A stretch of 64,000 bases of DNA, from positions 1-64,000 of the forward strand of contig JAKQPY010000096.1 in assembly GCA_029564465.1 (NCBI GenBank), read 5' to 3'. Below the pieces are notes generated by a model, which did no database searches, was not told the origin of the DNA, and saw nothing but the letters and a program-made list of their open reading frames with translations. Below, piece by piece: positions 51,181-59,640 of this stretch. This DNA is from JAGOEF01 sp029564465. Its GTDB lineage: Bacteria > Bacteroidota > Bacteroidia > Bacteroidales > ML635J-15. A program made the position numbers and the translations under genes. Position 1 is the first letter of the stretch. Each line of letters begins with the position of its first letter.

Positions 51181-53013
51181 ATGGAATTGATACAATTCGA
51201 CAAATCGAAATGCACCCTCTGCTATGCTTGCGTGAGAGCCTGTCCTGTGCGGGCCATTCATGTAAACAACGAAAATAACGGGGTTTCGATTATTCACGAC
51301 CGGTGCATTGGTTGCGGCAATTGCTACACCAATTGTGCCTCGAAGGCAATTTTGTATTACGGTAGTATAAACGAAACACAAGCTTTACTAGCAAAATACA
51401 CCTGCATGGCCATTGTTGATCCTTGTATTGCCGCCGAATTTCCTGATGTCACCGACTACCGGAATTTTGTGGGGATGATTAAAGCCATTGGGTTCCGCTA
51501 TGTTTGTGAAATTTCGTATGGCGCAGGATTGGTTGCCGATGAGTATAAAACCCATTTCGAGAATTTTCGCGGGAAATATCATATCACCTCGGCATGCACA
51601 CCTGTGGTTGAATATGTAAGAAAATATCAGCCCGGGTTAATAGACAGCCTGATTCCTGTATTAACCCCCATGCTCGCAACTGCTAAAGCATGTCGTGCCA
51701 TTTATGGCAACGATATTAGAATAATTGCTATCACTCCCTGCATCGGGCAAAAACTGGAAGCGCACGAGTTCAATGGTTTAGTACATTCTGTGCTTACTTT
51801 TGAGGAATTACGTGAGTTGTTTTCACAAAAAGATATTGCCGAAAACTCGGTTGAATTTTCGGAGTTCGACCCGCCCTATGGAGGAAAAGGTTCACTTTTT
51901 CCTATCAGTACCGGTCTGCTGGAGGCAGGCAATATTGCCACCGAGGCGGGAGTCAATCGTATTATAACCCGTGACGGTCCCGATGAGTTTCGTGACAATA
52001 TTGACGACTTCTCGCGTATAGCAGCCGTAAAGCACCATTTGAATGCTTACTTCTGCAAAGGCTGTTGTACCGGTCCATGTACTTCGGCCAAACGATCGTA
52101 TCTGCAAAACCACAGCCTGGTAGTCGATTTTACAATGAAGCGGGTGGCATTTTGTAACGAAAACCAACCCGATACACTGGCGAATATTCAGCTGAACCGT
52201 AGCTTTACTGCTGACGACCAGCGCTTGCCAATGCCCGATCCGGCCCGGGTTCAGGAGATACTCAAAATGTTGGGGCGTGATATGAACGACAACCACGGTT
52301 GCCAGTCGTGCGGATATAAAAGCTGTACAGAGTTTGCTGTTCATGTGGCTAAAGGCCTTGCCAAGCCTGAACTCTGCGTTACCTATACCCTCCGCAACAG
52401 CCAGGAGTTCATAAAACAGCTTACCATCACCAATAAAAAACTTGCCGAAACCCAAAAAGCGCTCGAAATTTCGGAACGCAAACTCAGGCAGGATCATAGT
52501 GTGGTAAAAGAAACCATGAACTTACTGGAAGCCATTATGCAAAAACTGCCTTCTGGGGTTGTGCTGGCCGACAAAAACCTGAAAATCATTCAGTCGAACG
52601 AAAAATTCATTCAGATTATTGGCCGCGAAGCCGAAGAAATCAACGAGATTGTACCCGGGCTTACAGGTGCCGACCTAAAAACGATATTACCTCAGTCGGT
52701 ATATACCCTTTTTGGTTATGTGCTGGGCAACAATCAGCCGGTCGAAAACAAAGATATCAGCTACGATGATAAACTCCTTAATGTATCGGTGTTTCCGATA
52801 AAAAAAGGTGAAATTGCCGGAGCAATATTCCGCGACCTGTATCAGCCCGAGGTTCGCCGCGAAGAAGTGATTAACCGGGTAAACGAAGTCATTGAGAAAA
52901 ACCTGCAGATGGTTCAGCAAATTGGCTTCCTGCTTGGAGAAGGTGCTTCCGAAACAGAACGCATGCTCAACAGTATTATAGAATCGTATCAAAAAAGCAA
53001 CCGGCAGCCATAA
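51181..53013 (+). CDS. HydS-like hydrogenase-domain protein with PAS domain
   Basis: A 610-residue cytoplasmic protein parallel to the kinase at 44539 but with another output. Order: two [4Fe-4S] motifs (CTLCYACVRACP, CIGCGNCYTNC), a [FeFe]-hydrogenase-like domain, an FeS domain (CQSCGYKSCTEF), a coiled coil, and a PAS domain (LPSGVVLADKNLKIIQSNE) with a helical tail. H-cluster loops: TSA138-C139-TP, TPC187-IGQK and FC292-KGC295-C296-TGP. Ala in place of the proton-transfer Cys is as in the putative sensory hydrogenase HydS of Thermotoga. It lacks a kinase; the phosphatase gene three bases downstream is the obvious partner. Confidence 0.86.
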   Translation: MELIQFDKSKCTLCYACVRACPVRAIHVNNENNGVSIIHDRCIGCGNCYTNCASKAILYYGSINETQALLAKYTCMAIVDPCIAAEFPDVTDYRNFVGMIKAIGFRYVCEISYGAGLVADEYKTHFENFRGKYHITSACTPVVEYVRKYQPGLIDSLIPVLTPMLATAKACRAIYGNDIRIIAITPCIGQKLEAHEFNGLVHSVLTFEELRELFSQKDIAENSVEFSEFDPPYGGKGSLFPISTGLLEAGNIATEAGVNRIITRDGPDEFRDNIDDFSRIAAVKHHLNAYFCKGCCTGPCTSAKRSYLQNHSLVVDFTMKRVAFCNENQPDTLANIQLNRSFTADDQRLPMPDPARVQEILKMLGRDMNDNHGCQSCGYKSCTEFAVHVAKGLAKPELCVTYTLRNSQEFIKQLTITNKKLAETQKALEISERKLRQDHSVVKETMNLLEAIMQKLPSGVVLADKNLKIIQSNEKFIQIIGREAEEINEIVPGLTGADLKTILPQSVYTLFGYVLGNNQPVENKDISYDDKLLNVSVFPIKKGEIAGAIFRDLYQPEVRREEVINRVNEVIEKNLQMVQQIGFLLGEGASETERMLNSIIESYQKSNRQP

Positions 53014-53016
53014 ACC

Positions 53017-54201
53017 ATGCACAACGACTTTTTCATAGAAATTGATGCCCGACAGATAAACCATCAGGGTCAAAAAATCTGCGGAGATGTGTTCATGAAG
53101 CGTCGTATCAAAGAGGAGAACCGTTTTATTGTGGTGTTGAGCGATGGCATGGGACATGGTGTAAAAGCCAATATCCTTGCAAGCCTTACGGCAACCATGG
53201 CCATGAATTTTACCATTGAGCACCGCGATCCGGGACGAATTGCCGAAATCATCATGAAAACCCTGCCGGTGTGTAAGGAACGGAAAATTGCCTATGCCAC
53301 CTTTACCATAATTGATGTTACTACGCACGATAAGGTTCAGATTATTGAGTACGACAACCCGCATGTTATGGCTTTTCGTGACGGAAAGCCCATGCAGCTC
53401 GACTGGCACGAAATTGAATTATCGAAATACGCCCAACACGACAAAAAGCTGTTCACTACAGGTTTTTATCCTCACCTGGGCGACAGGCTTATTCTGGTTT
53501 CCGATGGGGTAGCCCAGTCGGGCATGGGTTCCGAAACATTCCCATTTGGCTGGGGTGTCGATAAAATTACGAACTATGTAGCTGGGCTGATTGAGGCCGA
53601 TCACAATATTTCGGCAGCCCGTTTGTCCGAAAAAATTGTCAACCGCTCAGTACTGAACGATGGCTATAAATCGAAAGACGATACCAGCTGTGCTTCGCTC
53701 TACTTCAGAGAACCCCGGAAATTGCTGCTGGTGACCGGTCCACCCTTCGAAGCCTCCTATGATGCGCGTTTGGCGACCATAATCAGAGAACACAGCGGAA
53801 AAAAAGTGGTTTGCGGGGGTACCACCACCGATATCGTTTCGCGTGAACTGGGGGTGGAGGTTACCGACAGCCTCGACTTTTACGACAAGGAGCTTCCTCC
53901 GGTAGCTTATATGCCGGGTATCGACCTTGTTACCGAAGGTATACTCACCCTGAATAAGGTAAACCGCCTGTTACGTGATTTCGACAGCGACTACCTGACG
54001 GGCAAAGGTCCTGCCGACCAGATTGTAAAAATGTTTCACGAAAGCGACCGTATCGATTTCGTGGTGGGTACCAAGGTTAACGAAGCCCATCAGGATCCAA
54101 ATGTTCCCGTGGACCTCGAAATACGGCGTACCATCATAAACCGTATCGCACGTTTACTCGACGAAAAATTTCTGAAAGAAGTAAGCATCTCTTATTTGTA
54201 A
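53017..54201 (+). CDS. SpoIIE-family PP2C phosphatase with extra C-terminal domain
   Basis: A 394-residue protein. The first ~230 residues are a PP2C/SpoIIE serine phosphatase with metal-binding aspartates in GDVF, LSDGMGHG, VSDGVAQSG and KDDTSCA. The last ~160 residues (from LLVTGPPFEASYDARLAT, with VVCGGTTTDIVSRELG) form a separate domain that I cannot name with certainty; similar tails occur in phosphatases encoded beside hydrogenase-domain sensors. It should remove phosphate from a Ser/Thr-phosphorylated partner, which is not in the window. Last gene of the operon. Confidence 0.85.
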   Translation: MHNDFFIEIDARQINHQGQKICGDVFMKRRIKEENRFIVVLSDGMGHGVKANILASLTATMAMNFTIEHRDPGRIAEIIMKTLPVCKERKIAYATFTIIDVTTHDKVQIIEYDNPHVMAFRDGKPMQLDWHEIELSKYAQHDKKLFTTGFYPHLGDRLILVSDGVAQSGMGSETFPFGWGVDKITNYVAGLIEADHNISAARLSEKIVNRSVLNDGYKSKDDTSCASLYFREPRKLLLVTGPPFEASYDARLATIIREHSGKKVVCGGTTTDIVSRELGVEVTDSLDFYDKELPPVAYMPGIDLVTEGILTLNKVNRLLRDFDSDYLTGKGPADQIVKMFHESDRIDFVVGTKVNEAHQDPNVPVDLEIRRTIINRIARLLDEKFLKEVSISYL

Positions 54202-54280
54202 GTAGTTTTGCTTTTTTGCTGAAGATTTACCAACCGGGAATACCAAAGCGTATTCTATTTTGAAAGTCATTCACGAAATA

Positions 54281-54332
54281 CCCCGACTCCGCTGCGATAA
54301 CCTGTAAAAGTGGTCGCCGGGCGGAGGCGGGG
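54281..54332. repeat. Long GC-rich hairpin between convergent genes
   Basis: CCCCGACTCCGC (54281-54292) pairs with GCGGAGGCGGGG (54321-54332) with one mismatch, and a shorter inner GCGAxxACC/GGTCGC pairing extends it. No T tract follows on either strand, so it is not a standard terminator. It stands in the gap behind the phosphatase gene. Confidence 0.55.
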
Positions 54333-54390
54333 TGTCCAAACAATATTCAATCAGAATTTATTTTGGCAAGGTGCAACCACACCTGTCCAA

Positions 54391-55233
54391 TCAATTCCCG
54401 TTTATCAGATTTCCGCTACCGCCACCTCCTGAGTTTATGCTAGGATTTCCCCGGTAAATAACATCACCACTGCCATCAATTTCGACCAACAGGTTCTCGG
54501 TTGCCCACACTTCAGCATTTCCGCTACCATCGATAAAGACACTGGTGGTTTCGGTTTCGAGGTTGAAACCATAGAAGTCGCCCGATCCATCGATATGCAG
54601 AATATTTGAGGCTGACCAACCACTTGCAAAAACATCACCGCTTCCATTGATACGGAACGAAGAATTGGCAAGTTCAGTTTCGAGGTGCATATTGCCGCTG
54701 CCGTCGATAGTGGCACTCAGGCTTTGGCCCTTTCCTTCAAGGTTCAAATCACCGCTACCGTCGATTTCGAGTGTAATGTTATCGGCTTCGAGCCACTGGA
54801 ATCCAACATTACCCGATCCGTTGATGTCGATTTCAAGGCTGCTTATTGTGTCGAAAACTCCATTAGTAGTCAGGTCGCCACTACCGTCAATTTTAACATA
54901 ATTTACCTCGTCAGTATAAATGTAAACAGTTACCGGAAGAGTGGGTCTCACATTGTAGCCGTGCATGAACTCAACAGTGCATATGCCATTGCTGACTTCG
55001 GTACTAACCAGATTGATGATATTTTCCTGTGCTTCAACAAGAATTTTAGCTGAGTCGCTTTTAACAAGTACTACATCAATCATGTCGTTAATCTCAACTC
55101 CGTTAATTCCACGACTGTCTCTTTCAATACTGGTAAGTTGCCCAACGCCCCTTACGTAATCGTGCGGGAAATAGCACGACGATAACCCTCCAAGCAGTGC
55201 AGCAATGGCTGCAATTAATGCGAATCGTTTCAT
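54391..55233 (-). CDS. GIN-domain (DUF2807) lipoprotein with eight IDGSGD repeats
   Basis: A 280-residue protein with a lipoprotein signal (LSSC). The mature part begins with the GIN pattern (VEINDMIDVVLVKSDSAKILV) and then carries eight copies of I-[DN]-G-S-G-[DN] spaced about 20 residues apart, as expected for a beta-helix with stacked SGD turns. Function unknown; family members are putative surface adhesin heads. It ends in a Gly/Ser-rich tail. Probably in one transcript with the small outer-membrane protein gene upstream. Confidence 0.8.
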   Translation of the reverse strand: MKRFALIAAIAALLGGLSSCYFPHDYVRGVGQLTSIERDSRGINGVEINDMIDVVLVKSDSAKILVEAQENIINLVSTEVSNGICTVEFMHGYNVRPTLPVTVYIYTDEVNYVKIDGSGDLTTNGVFDTISSLEIDINGSGNVGFQWLEADNITLEIDGSGDLNLEGKGQSLSATIDGSGNMHLETELANSSFRINGSGDVFASGWSASNILHIDGSGDFYGFNLETETTSVFIDGSGNAEVWATENLLVEIDGSGDVIYRGNPSINSGGGGSGNLINGN

Positions 55234-55251
55234 ATTTATAATTATTTTATA

Positions 55252-55920
55252 TTAGAATTTACCAATTTTAAGACTTACACCTGCATTAAAACCGTTCATC
55301 AGATTGTTGTTCCCGATAATCTGTCCGGCACCACCGGAATACTCAAGATAAATATTCGAAGTATAGCGATAACTGGCATGCACTGCAAGTCTGAAGAAGC
55401 GTGTCATATTGAATTGCAGCTCAAGTCCCGGCTGAACGTAAAAATATGCATAATAGCTTTCGGGATAATAATCGTAGTTTTCGGCAAAATAGTAGTAATT
55501 GCCCATATAGCCTACGCCTCCTGCGCCAATGCTGACAGGTACCGAAAGGTTGATGGCTTTCTGGGGAAATATATTGGCTGCAAACAGTAAACCACCATAA
55601 GCACCCGAATACAGGTAATACGAGTTGTTTAAACTGGCATCGGGACGGGGTTCCGAAACAAAAGCATTAACATCAAGACCGACCTCAAACATGTGGTCAA
55701 CAACCCAGGCTGTCCGGATGCCCCCGATGAAGGCATTACGGCCTGCTATCTGAGTGTAGTACAGGTTCGCCCCTAAATAAGCACCATGCGAGGTAATACC
55801 ATCAGAATCAAAAAGGGTTTGAATTTCGGAACCCTGTCGACTGTGCTTTAATGAGTCATTTTGTGAAAAGGCTGTCCCGACAAGGGTTGCCATACAGATT
55901 ACAAGAAATAGTTTTTTCAT
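55252..55920 (-). CDS. Small outer-membrane beta-barrel protein
   Basis: A 222-residue protein with a signal peptide (to TAFSQ) and amphipathic beta strands rich in Tyr and Gly, ending in Phe (SLKIGKF), typical of small outer-membrane barrels. No specific family recognised. It lies 18 bases upstream of the GIN lipoprotein gene. Confidence 0.6.
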   Translation of the reverse strand: MKKLFLVICMATLVGTAFSQNDSLKHSRQGSEIQTLFDSDGITSHGAYLGANLYYTQIAGRNAFIGGIRTAWVVDHMFEVGLDVNAFVSEPRPDASLNNSYYLYSGAYGGLLFAANIFPQKAINLSVPVSIGAGGVGYMGNYYYFAENYDYYPESYYAYFYVQPGLELQFNMTRFFRLAVHASYRYTSNIYLEYSGGAGQIIGNNNLMNGFNAGVSLKIGKF

Positions 55921-55991
55921 ACGTTTTTATTTTTTTACAATCTTATGACAGATACATCTCATTATACCCCTATTCATTAAAAAAAAAAATC

Positions 55992-57956
55992 TTAAAATCT
56001 TACCCCAATAGTGAAACCCTGCCAAATACTATATTGTGTTGGTTTACCTTCGGAAGTGTAATATGCGTAATCAGGTTTCATGTCCGTTAAAAATTCGTTG
56101 GTGTATGGATTTTTCCACCTGCTGGCCGAAAGATTCAACGATGTTCCGGCAAAGAGTATAAAGCTATTTGCCAGATTTAATCCGATTTGTGGCTTCAACG
56201 ATAACCATAAATTGAGGTCTTTAACAAAACTATTGTGCTCAAACACGTGGCTGCAGGTTAAGTCGCAGTTCAGCATCCATTTTTTTCCCATTGAGGTGGA
56301 TGTTCCCAGTCCATAGCCAATAAATAAACGTAAATCGGACCTATCGGGGCTGATTCCGGTATTGATTATATTGTAGAATTTTGGTAATCCGCTTTTAAAA
56401 CAGAACACGATATTGTTGAGATCGTTGTAGCTGAATTCAATTGAACGGTATCCGTTTTTGACAACAGTAAAAAAGCCGGCTGCAAAACCACTGTTCACTT
56501 CGGAAACATTAATAAAACCAATCTGGCCACCCCGGCATGAATCGCTTATATTAATAAGCCCAAGTTGAAGACCGTGATTTACGTTGCATCGATTATATAA
56601 AGCCGGACACTGCAGCAATTGTAAATTGTTGGCTACATTAAAGATAAATGCGGTTTGCAATATCGGGTTCCCGTAACAATCGCGATTTCCCACAGCAGCT
56701 ATTTGCAATCCATTCGATTCATCAGCGACATTATAAATTGCTGAAACCTGCAATTTCCCGTTTATTCCGTCGGCAATATTTACTACCGGCGAAATCTGCG
56801 AACCCACATAACGACCACGACTCAGCGAGCTTACTCCCGAAAATTGTAATCCGTTAAGCGAGTCTGTCGACAAGTTACTCACCAGTGAGAACTGCACACC
56901 ATTCCCAATTCCTGTAAGTGTGTTATGAATCAGTGCCAGTTGCATGCCGTTTAAATCGTTACGGCAATAGTTTGTTAAACCTGCTGCTTGTAAGCCCGTT
57001 ACATGATTGAAAACCAGATTTGCCCCGGGACTGATCTGTGTACCGCTAACGCTGCCGTTTACAATATTTAGTAGTCCGCCAAACTGAAATCCGAGCATAT
57101 TGCGGCGTACAATATTCAAAAGCAACCCGATTTCAACACCCGAAACGGCTCCAACATAGCCACCGGGAATATTTAATGAAGTTGAATACTTCATGTTGCG
57201 GCTGTGCCATAAATCGCTGCCTATAAAGGGCAGTACCGACAACTGAAACTCTTTTTTTTCAAGGTCATGATATTCAATGGTATCGCTGACAGGCCTGATT
57301 TTAAAAGCATCGGAGAACCCAACTGCAGCAACGCTGTCATGGTCGTAAGGCGTTGGCTCAAGCATTGGCACCTTTATAATCACGTCGGGTGTTCTTGTCA
57401 GTGGCTGCATTTCGAGAATAAATCCCGGAGTCGGTTTTTCAAGTTTCAGTAGGGTATCGTAATAACCATTGGCTGTAACTTCGATGTAACATGGGTATTC
57501 ATTACAAATTACGGTAAAATTACCGGCGCGGTCGCTGCGCCATCTACTTCGTTGCTGGTTCGAAACGCGGGCATTGGAAATCCCGCTGCGTGTTCTCGAA
57601 TTAATTACCTTACCACTCATTGATTGCTTTTGTTGGCTTACTTTCTTCAGAATAATGTGGGTTCCCGATTCCAACATCTGAATATTGTTGCCGCATAGAG
57701 TGGTAATAATTTTCCGTATGGTTTGTTGTTCTGCGTATATACTGACAATAGAATCCTGATTAATAGCATCGTTCCCATAAGAAAAACTGAAGTTTCCGAG
57801 TCGTTCAATTTCTGTTAAGGCTTTATGCAGGCTGATATTCCGGAATTCAACCGTGATTTTTTTATCCAGAATATGACTCTGCCCAATAACTATTTCACTC
57901 TGAGCAAGCATCAGGAGCAAAAGTACCAAATGCAGGAACAGGGTTTTATTCGGCAT
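55992..57956 (-). CDS. STN-domain protein with surface GLQ-type repeats, no TonB barrel
   Basis: A 654-residue protein with a signal peptide (to VIGQ), an N-terminal STN domain (ITVEFRNISLHKALTEI, IVSIYAEQQTIRKII), a carboxypeptidase-regulatory-like domain (MSGKVINSRTRSGISNARV) and then many ~20-22-residue repeats with GLQ/GxQ-x-S/G-x-x-N-x turns (LA_2272-type surface repeats), ending in a barrel-like strand GFTIGVRF. STN domains normally receive or send signals to FecR. Here no TonB plug or receptor barrel is seen. The ATG at 57956 overlaps the end of fecR by 11 bases, tying it to the FecI/FecR pair. Confidence 0.75.
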   Translation of the reverse strand: MPNKTLFLHLVLLLLMLAQSEIVIGQSHILDKKITVEFRNISLHKALTEIERLGNFSFSYGNDAINQDSIVSIYAEQQTIRKIITTLCGNNIQMLESGTHIILKKVSQQKQSMSGKVINSRTRSGISNARVSNQQRSRWRSDRAGNFTVICNEYPCYIEVTANGYYDTLLKLEKPTPGFILEMQPLTRTPDVIIKVPMLEPTPYDHDSVAAVGFSDAFKIRPVSDTIEYHDLEKKEFQLSVLPFIGSDLWHSRNMKYSTSLNIPGGYVGAVSGVEIGLLLNIVRRNMLGFQFGGLLNIVNGSVSGTQISPGANLVFNHVTGLQAAGLTNYCRNDLNGMQLALIHNTLTGIGNGVQFSLVSNLSTDSLNGLQFSGVSSLSRGRYVGSQISPVVNIADGINGKLQVSAIYNVADESNGLQIAAVGNRDCYGNPILQTAFIFNVANNLQLLQCPALYNRCNVNHGLQLGLINISDSCRGGQIGFINVSEVNSGFAAGFFTVVKNGYRSIEFSYNDLNNIVFCFKSGLPKFYNIINTGISPDRSDLRLFIGYGLGTSTSMGKKWMLNCDLTCSHVFEHNSFVKDLNLWLSLKPQIGLNLANSFILFAGTSLNLSASRWKNPYTNEFLTDMKPDYAYYTSEGKPTQYSIWQGFTIGVRF

Positions 57957-58923
57957 ATAGCATGAATTGTTGTCCCTGTTTTTCAACCCGCAGACCAAGG
58001 GTTAAAGCAATAACATTCAAGACTTTATCGGCTTGTTCGTTTGTGAATGAGGAGGTAAGTCTCATTTGCCTGATGCTACTGTCGGCTATTCCGATTTGAC
58101 ATCCGTACGCTTTTTCGATAGCCGAAATAACATCGGGCAGGGGAGTGTTATAAAACGAAAGTCTGTTTTCGACCCAGAACACTTCGTTTCCACTTCCTGC
58201 GGTTTTAATAATTTCGTTGCTGTCAGCCTTGCACAAGGCTTTCTCACCCTTGTGAAGGCTTACACTGTTTTCGTCTTTATTTTGTTTCACCATAACAGAA
58301 CCTTCTTCTACCCATACCATTACATCACCACCGGGTTGGTTGCTGACTAAAAATCGGGTTCCCGTTACCCGGATTTCGGTGGATGCGGTTTTTACAATAA
58401 ATGGTTTTTGCTTGTCTGATGACACCTCGAAAAAAGCCTCTCCGTTCAAACTGACTTCACGGGTATTTTGACTGCCAAAATTCGCAGCATATTTAATTTC
58501 GGAGTTTTTATTCAGTGTAATCTTACTTCCATCACCCAGTTGTGTATGGCCAATACTATCGGTAGCGGTAAAACTCAGCCACTGGGTTTCGACCCCCGAT
58601 TTTTTACCAAGCATAGTAACAATACCCACTGATACAATTATCAGACAGGTAACGGCTGCGGCATACAACAGGAGTTTGTAAGAAAATCGTGATCTACTAT
58701 TGTTTGCTGAAATCTTATGTCTCGTTTTAATAAGGGCTGCCTCAGTATCGAAGGATTCTGTCCCCGAATGAGTCTTATAAATCAAAAGAAACTGCCTGTA
58801 TAAACGGGAAAATCCAACATCATTGGCCAGACGTTGTTTTACCTCTTCAACCTGTTCTGCCGTAAGTTTGTCGGCAATAAAGGCAGCCAGTAAATCGTAA
58901 TCGTATGTGTTTGGTTCCTGCAT
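57946..58923 (-). CDS. FecR-family anti-sigma factor
   Basis: A 325-residue protein with an N-terminal cytoplasmic anti-sigma region, one membrane helix at about 84-104 (LLLYAAAVTCLIIVSVG), the periplasmic FecR domain (TQLGDGSKITLNKNSEIKY, GEAFFEV, TSTEIRVTGTRFLV) and a C-terminal STN-like DUF4974 region (FYNTPLPDVISAIEKAYG). It holds or activates the ECF sigma factor encoded 33 bases upstream. Its end overlaps the STN-protein start, so the three are made together. Confidence 0.92.
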   Translation of the reverse strand: MQEPNTYDYDLLAAFIADKLTAEQVEEVKQRLANDVGFSRLYRQFLLIYKTHSGTESFDTEAALIKTRHKISANNSRSRFSYKLLLYAAAVTCLIIVSVGIVTMLGKKSGVETQWLSFTATDSIGHTQLGDGSKITLNKNSEIKYAANFGSQNTREVSLNGEAFFEVSSDKQKPFIVKTASTEIRVTGTRFLVSNQPGGDVMVWVEEGSVMVKQNKDENSVSLHKGEKALCKADSNEIIKTAGSGNEVFWVENRLSFYNTPLPDVISAIEKAYGCQIGIADSSIRQMRLTSSFTNEQADKVLNVIALTLGLRVEKQGQQFMLYAE

Positions 58924-58956
58924 TTTATACTCTGACAGCTAAATTCATAAATACCC

Positions 58957-59535
58957 CTATTTGAATACCTCAAATAAATTAATCCCCATAATTATTATAA
59001 TCGGCAAATAGTCCTTCAATTCTTCCCTGAGATGTTTCAGCGCGTGGCCCATTTGGTTTTCGACTGTTTTAACCGAAATATTTAGTTTATCGGCTATTTC
59101 CTGATAGCTCAATCCCTGATTCCTGCTTAATTGAAACACCTGGCGGCGCCCTTCGCTGAGCGAGTTAATGGCGAATTGTATTCTTTCCTGCAATTCAGCA
59201 ACCAAAAGTGGGTTAACATCGTGCAATTCCGATTGACTATATTGCACTTCTCCGGCATATTTCTGTTGCACTTTTCGATGTTCGAATAAATTAAACACTG
59301 CATTTCGGGTCGCTGTAAACAGGTAGGACTTTATCGAAATTGTAATGTCTGTCTGATTACGTTGTGTCCAAAATCTGGCAAACAGGTCCTGAACAATTTC
59401 TTCTGCGTCTTCGGCGGTGCAACCCAACATACATGCATACCGGCACAATCTTGCATAGTAAGCCCTGAAAAGCTGATCGAAAGCAGCTTCAGCCCCATTT
59501 TTCAATTGTTCCATTAACAAACAGTCTTCCACCAA
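58957..59535 (-). CDS. FecI-type ECF sigma factor (Bacteroides expansion family)
   Basis: A sigma-70 factor of about 190 residues with region 2 (AFDQLFRAYYARL, DAEEIVQDLFARFW) and region 4 (LSYQEIADKLNISVKTVENQMGHALKHL). The TTG at 59535 keeps the conserved EDCLLMEQLKNG segment; a GTG at 59532 or ATG at 59514 are also possible starts. It should transcribe the STN-protein operon and perhaps other surface genes. Confidence 0.9.
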   Translation of the reverse strand: MVEDCLLMEQLKNGAEAAFDQLFRAYYARLCRYACMLGCTAEDAEEIVQDLFARFWTQRNQTDITISIKSYLFTATRNAVFNLFEHRKVQQKYAGEVQYSQSELHDVNPLLVAELQERIQFAINSLSEGRRQVFQLSRNQGLSYQEIADKLNISVKTVENQMGHALKHLREELKDYLPIIIIMGINLFEVFK

Positions 59536-59640
59536 GAAGCGATTTATTGGCGTAAAATTACATTATTTACATTAAGAAATTGATTCCGTTGAAATAAGAT
59601 TTTCGAAATGAATTAAACCTGCCTGATTCCGGTATGTGAA

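Noticed and set aside
42884..53013. Ordinary [FeFe] hydrogenase operon
   Set aside because: None of the three hydrogenase-like proteins has the TSCCP proton-transfer Cys, and no HydE, HydF or HydG gene is in the window. The only radical SAM gene seen is mqnE.
54281..54332. Rho-independent terminator of the sensor operon
   Set aside because: Strong hairpin but no T tract follows on the plus or minus strand.
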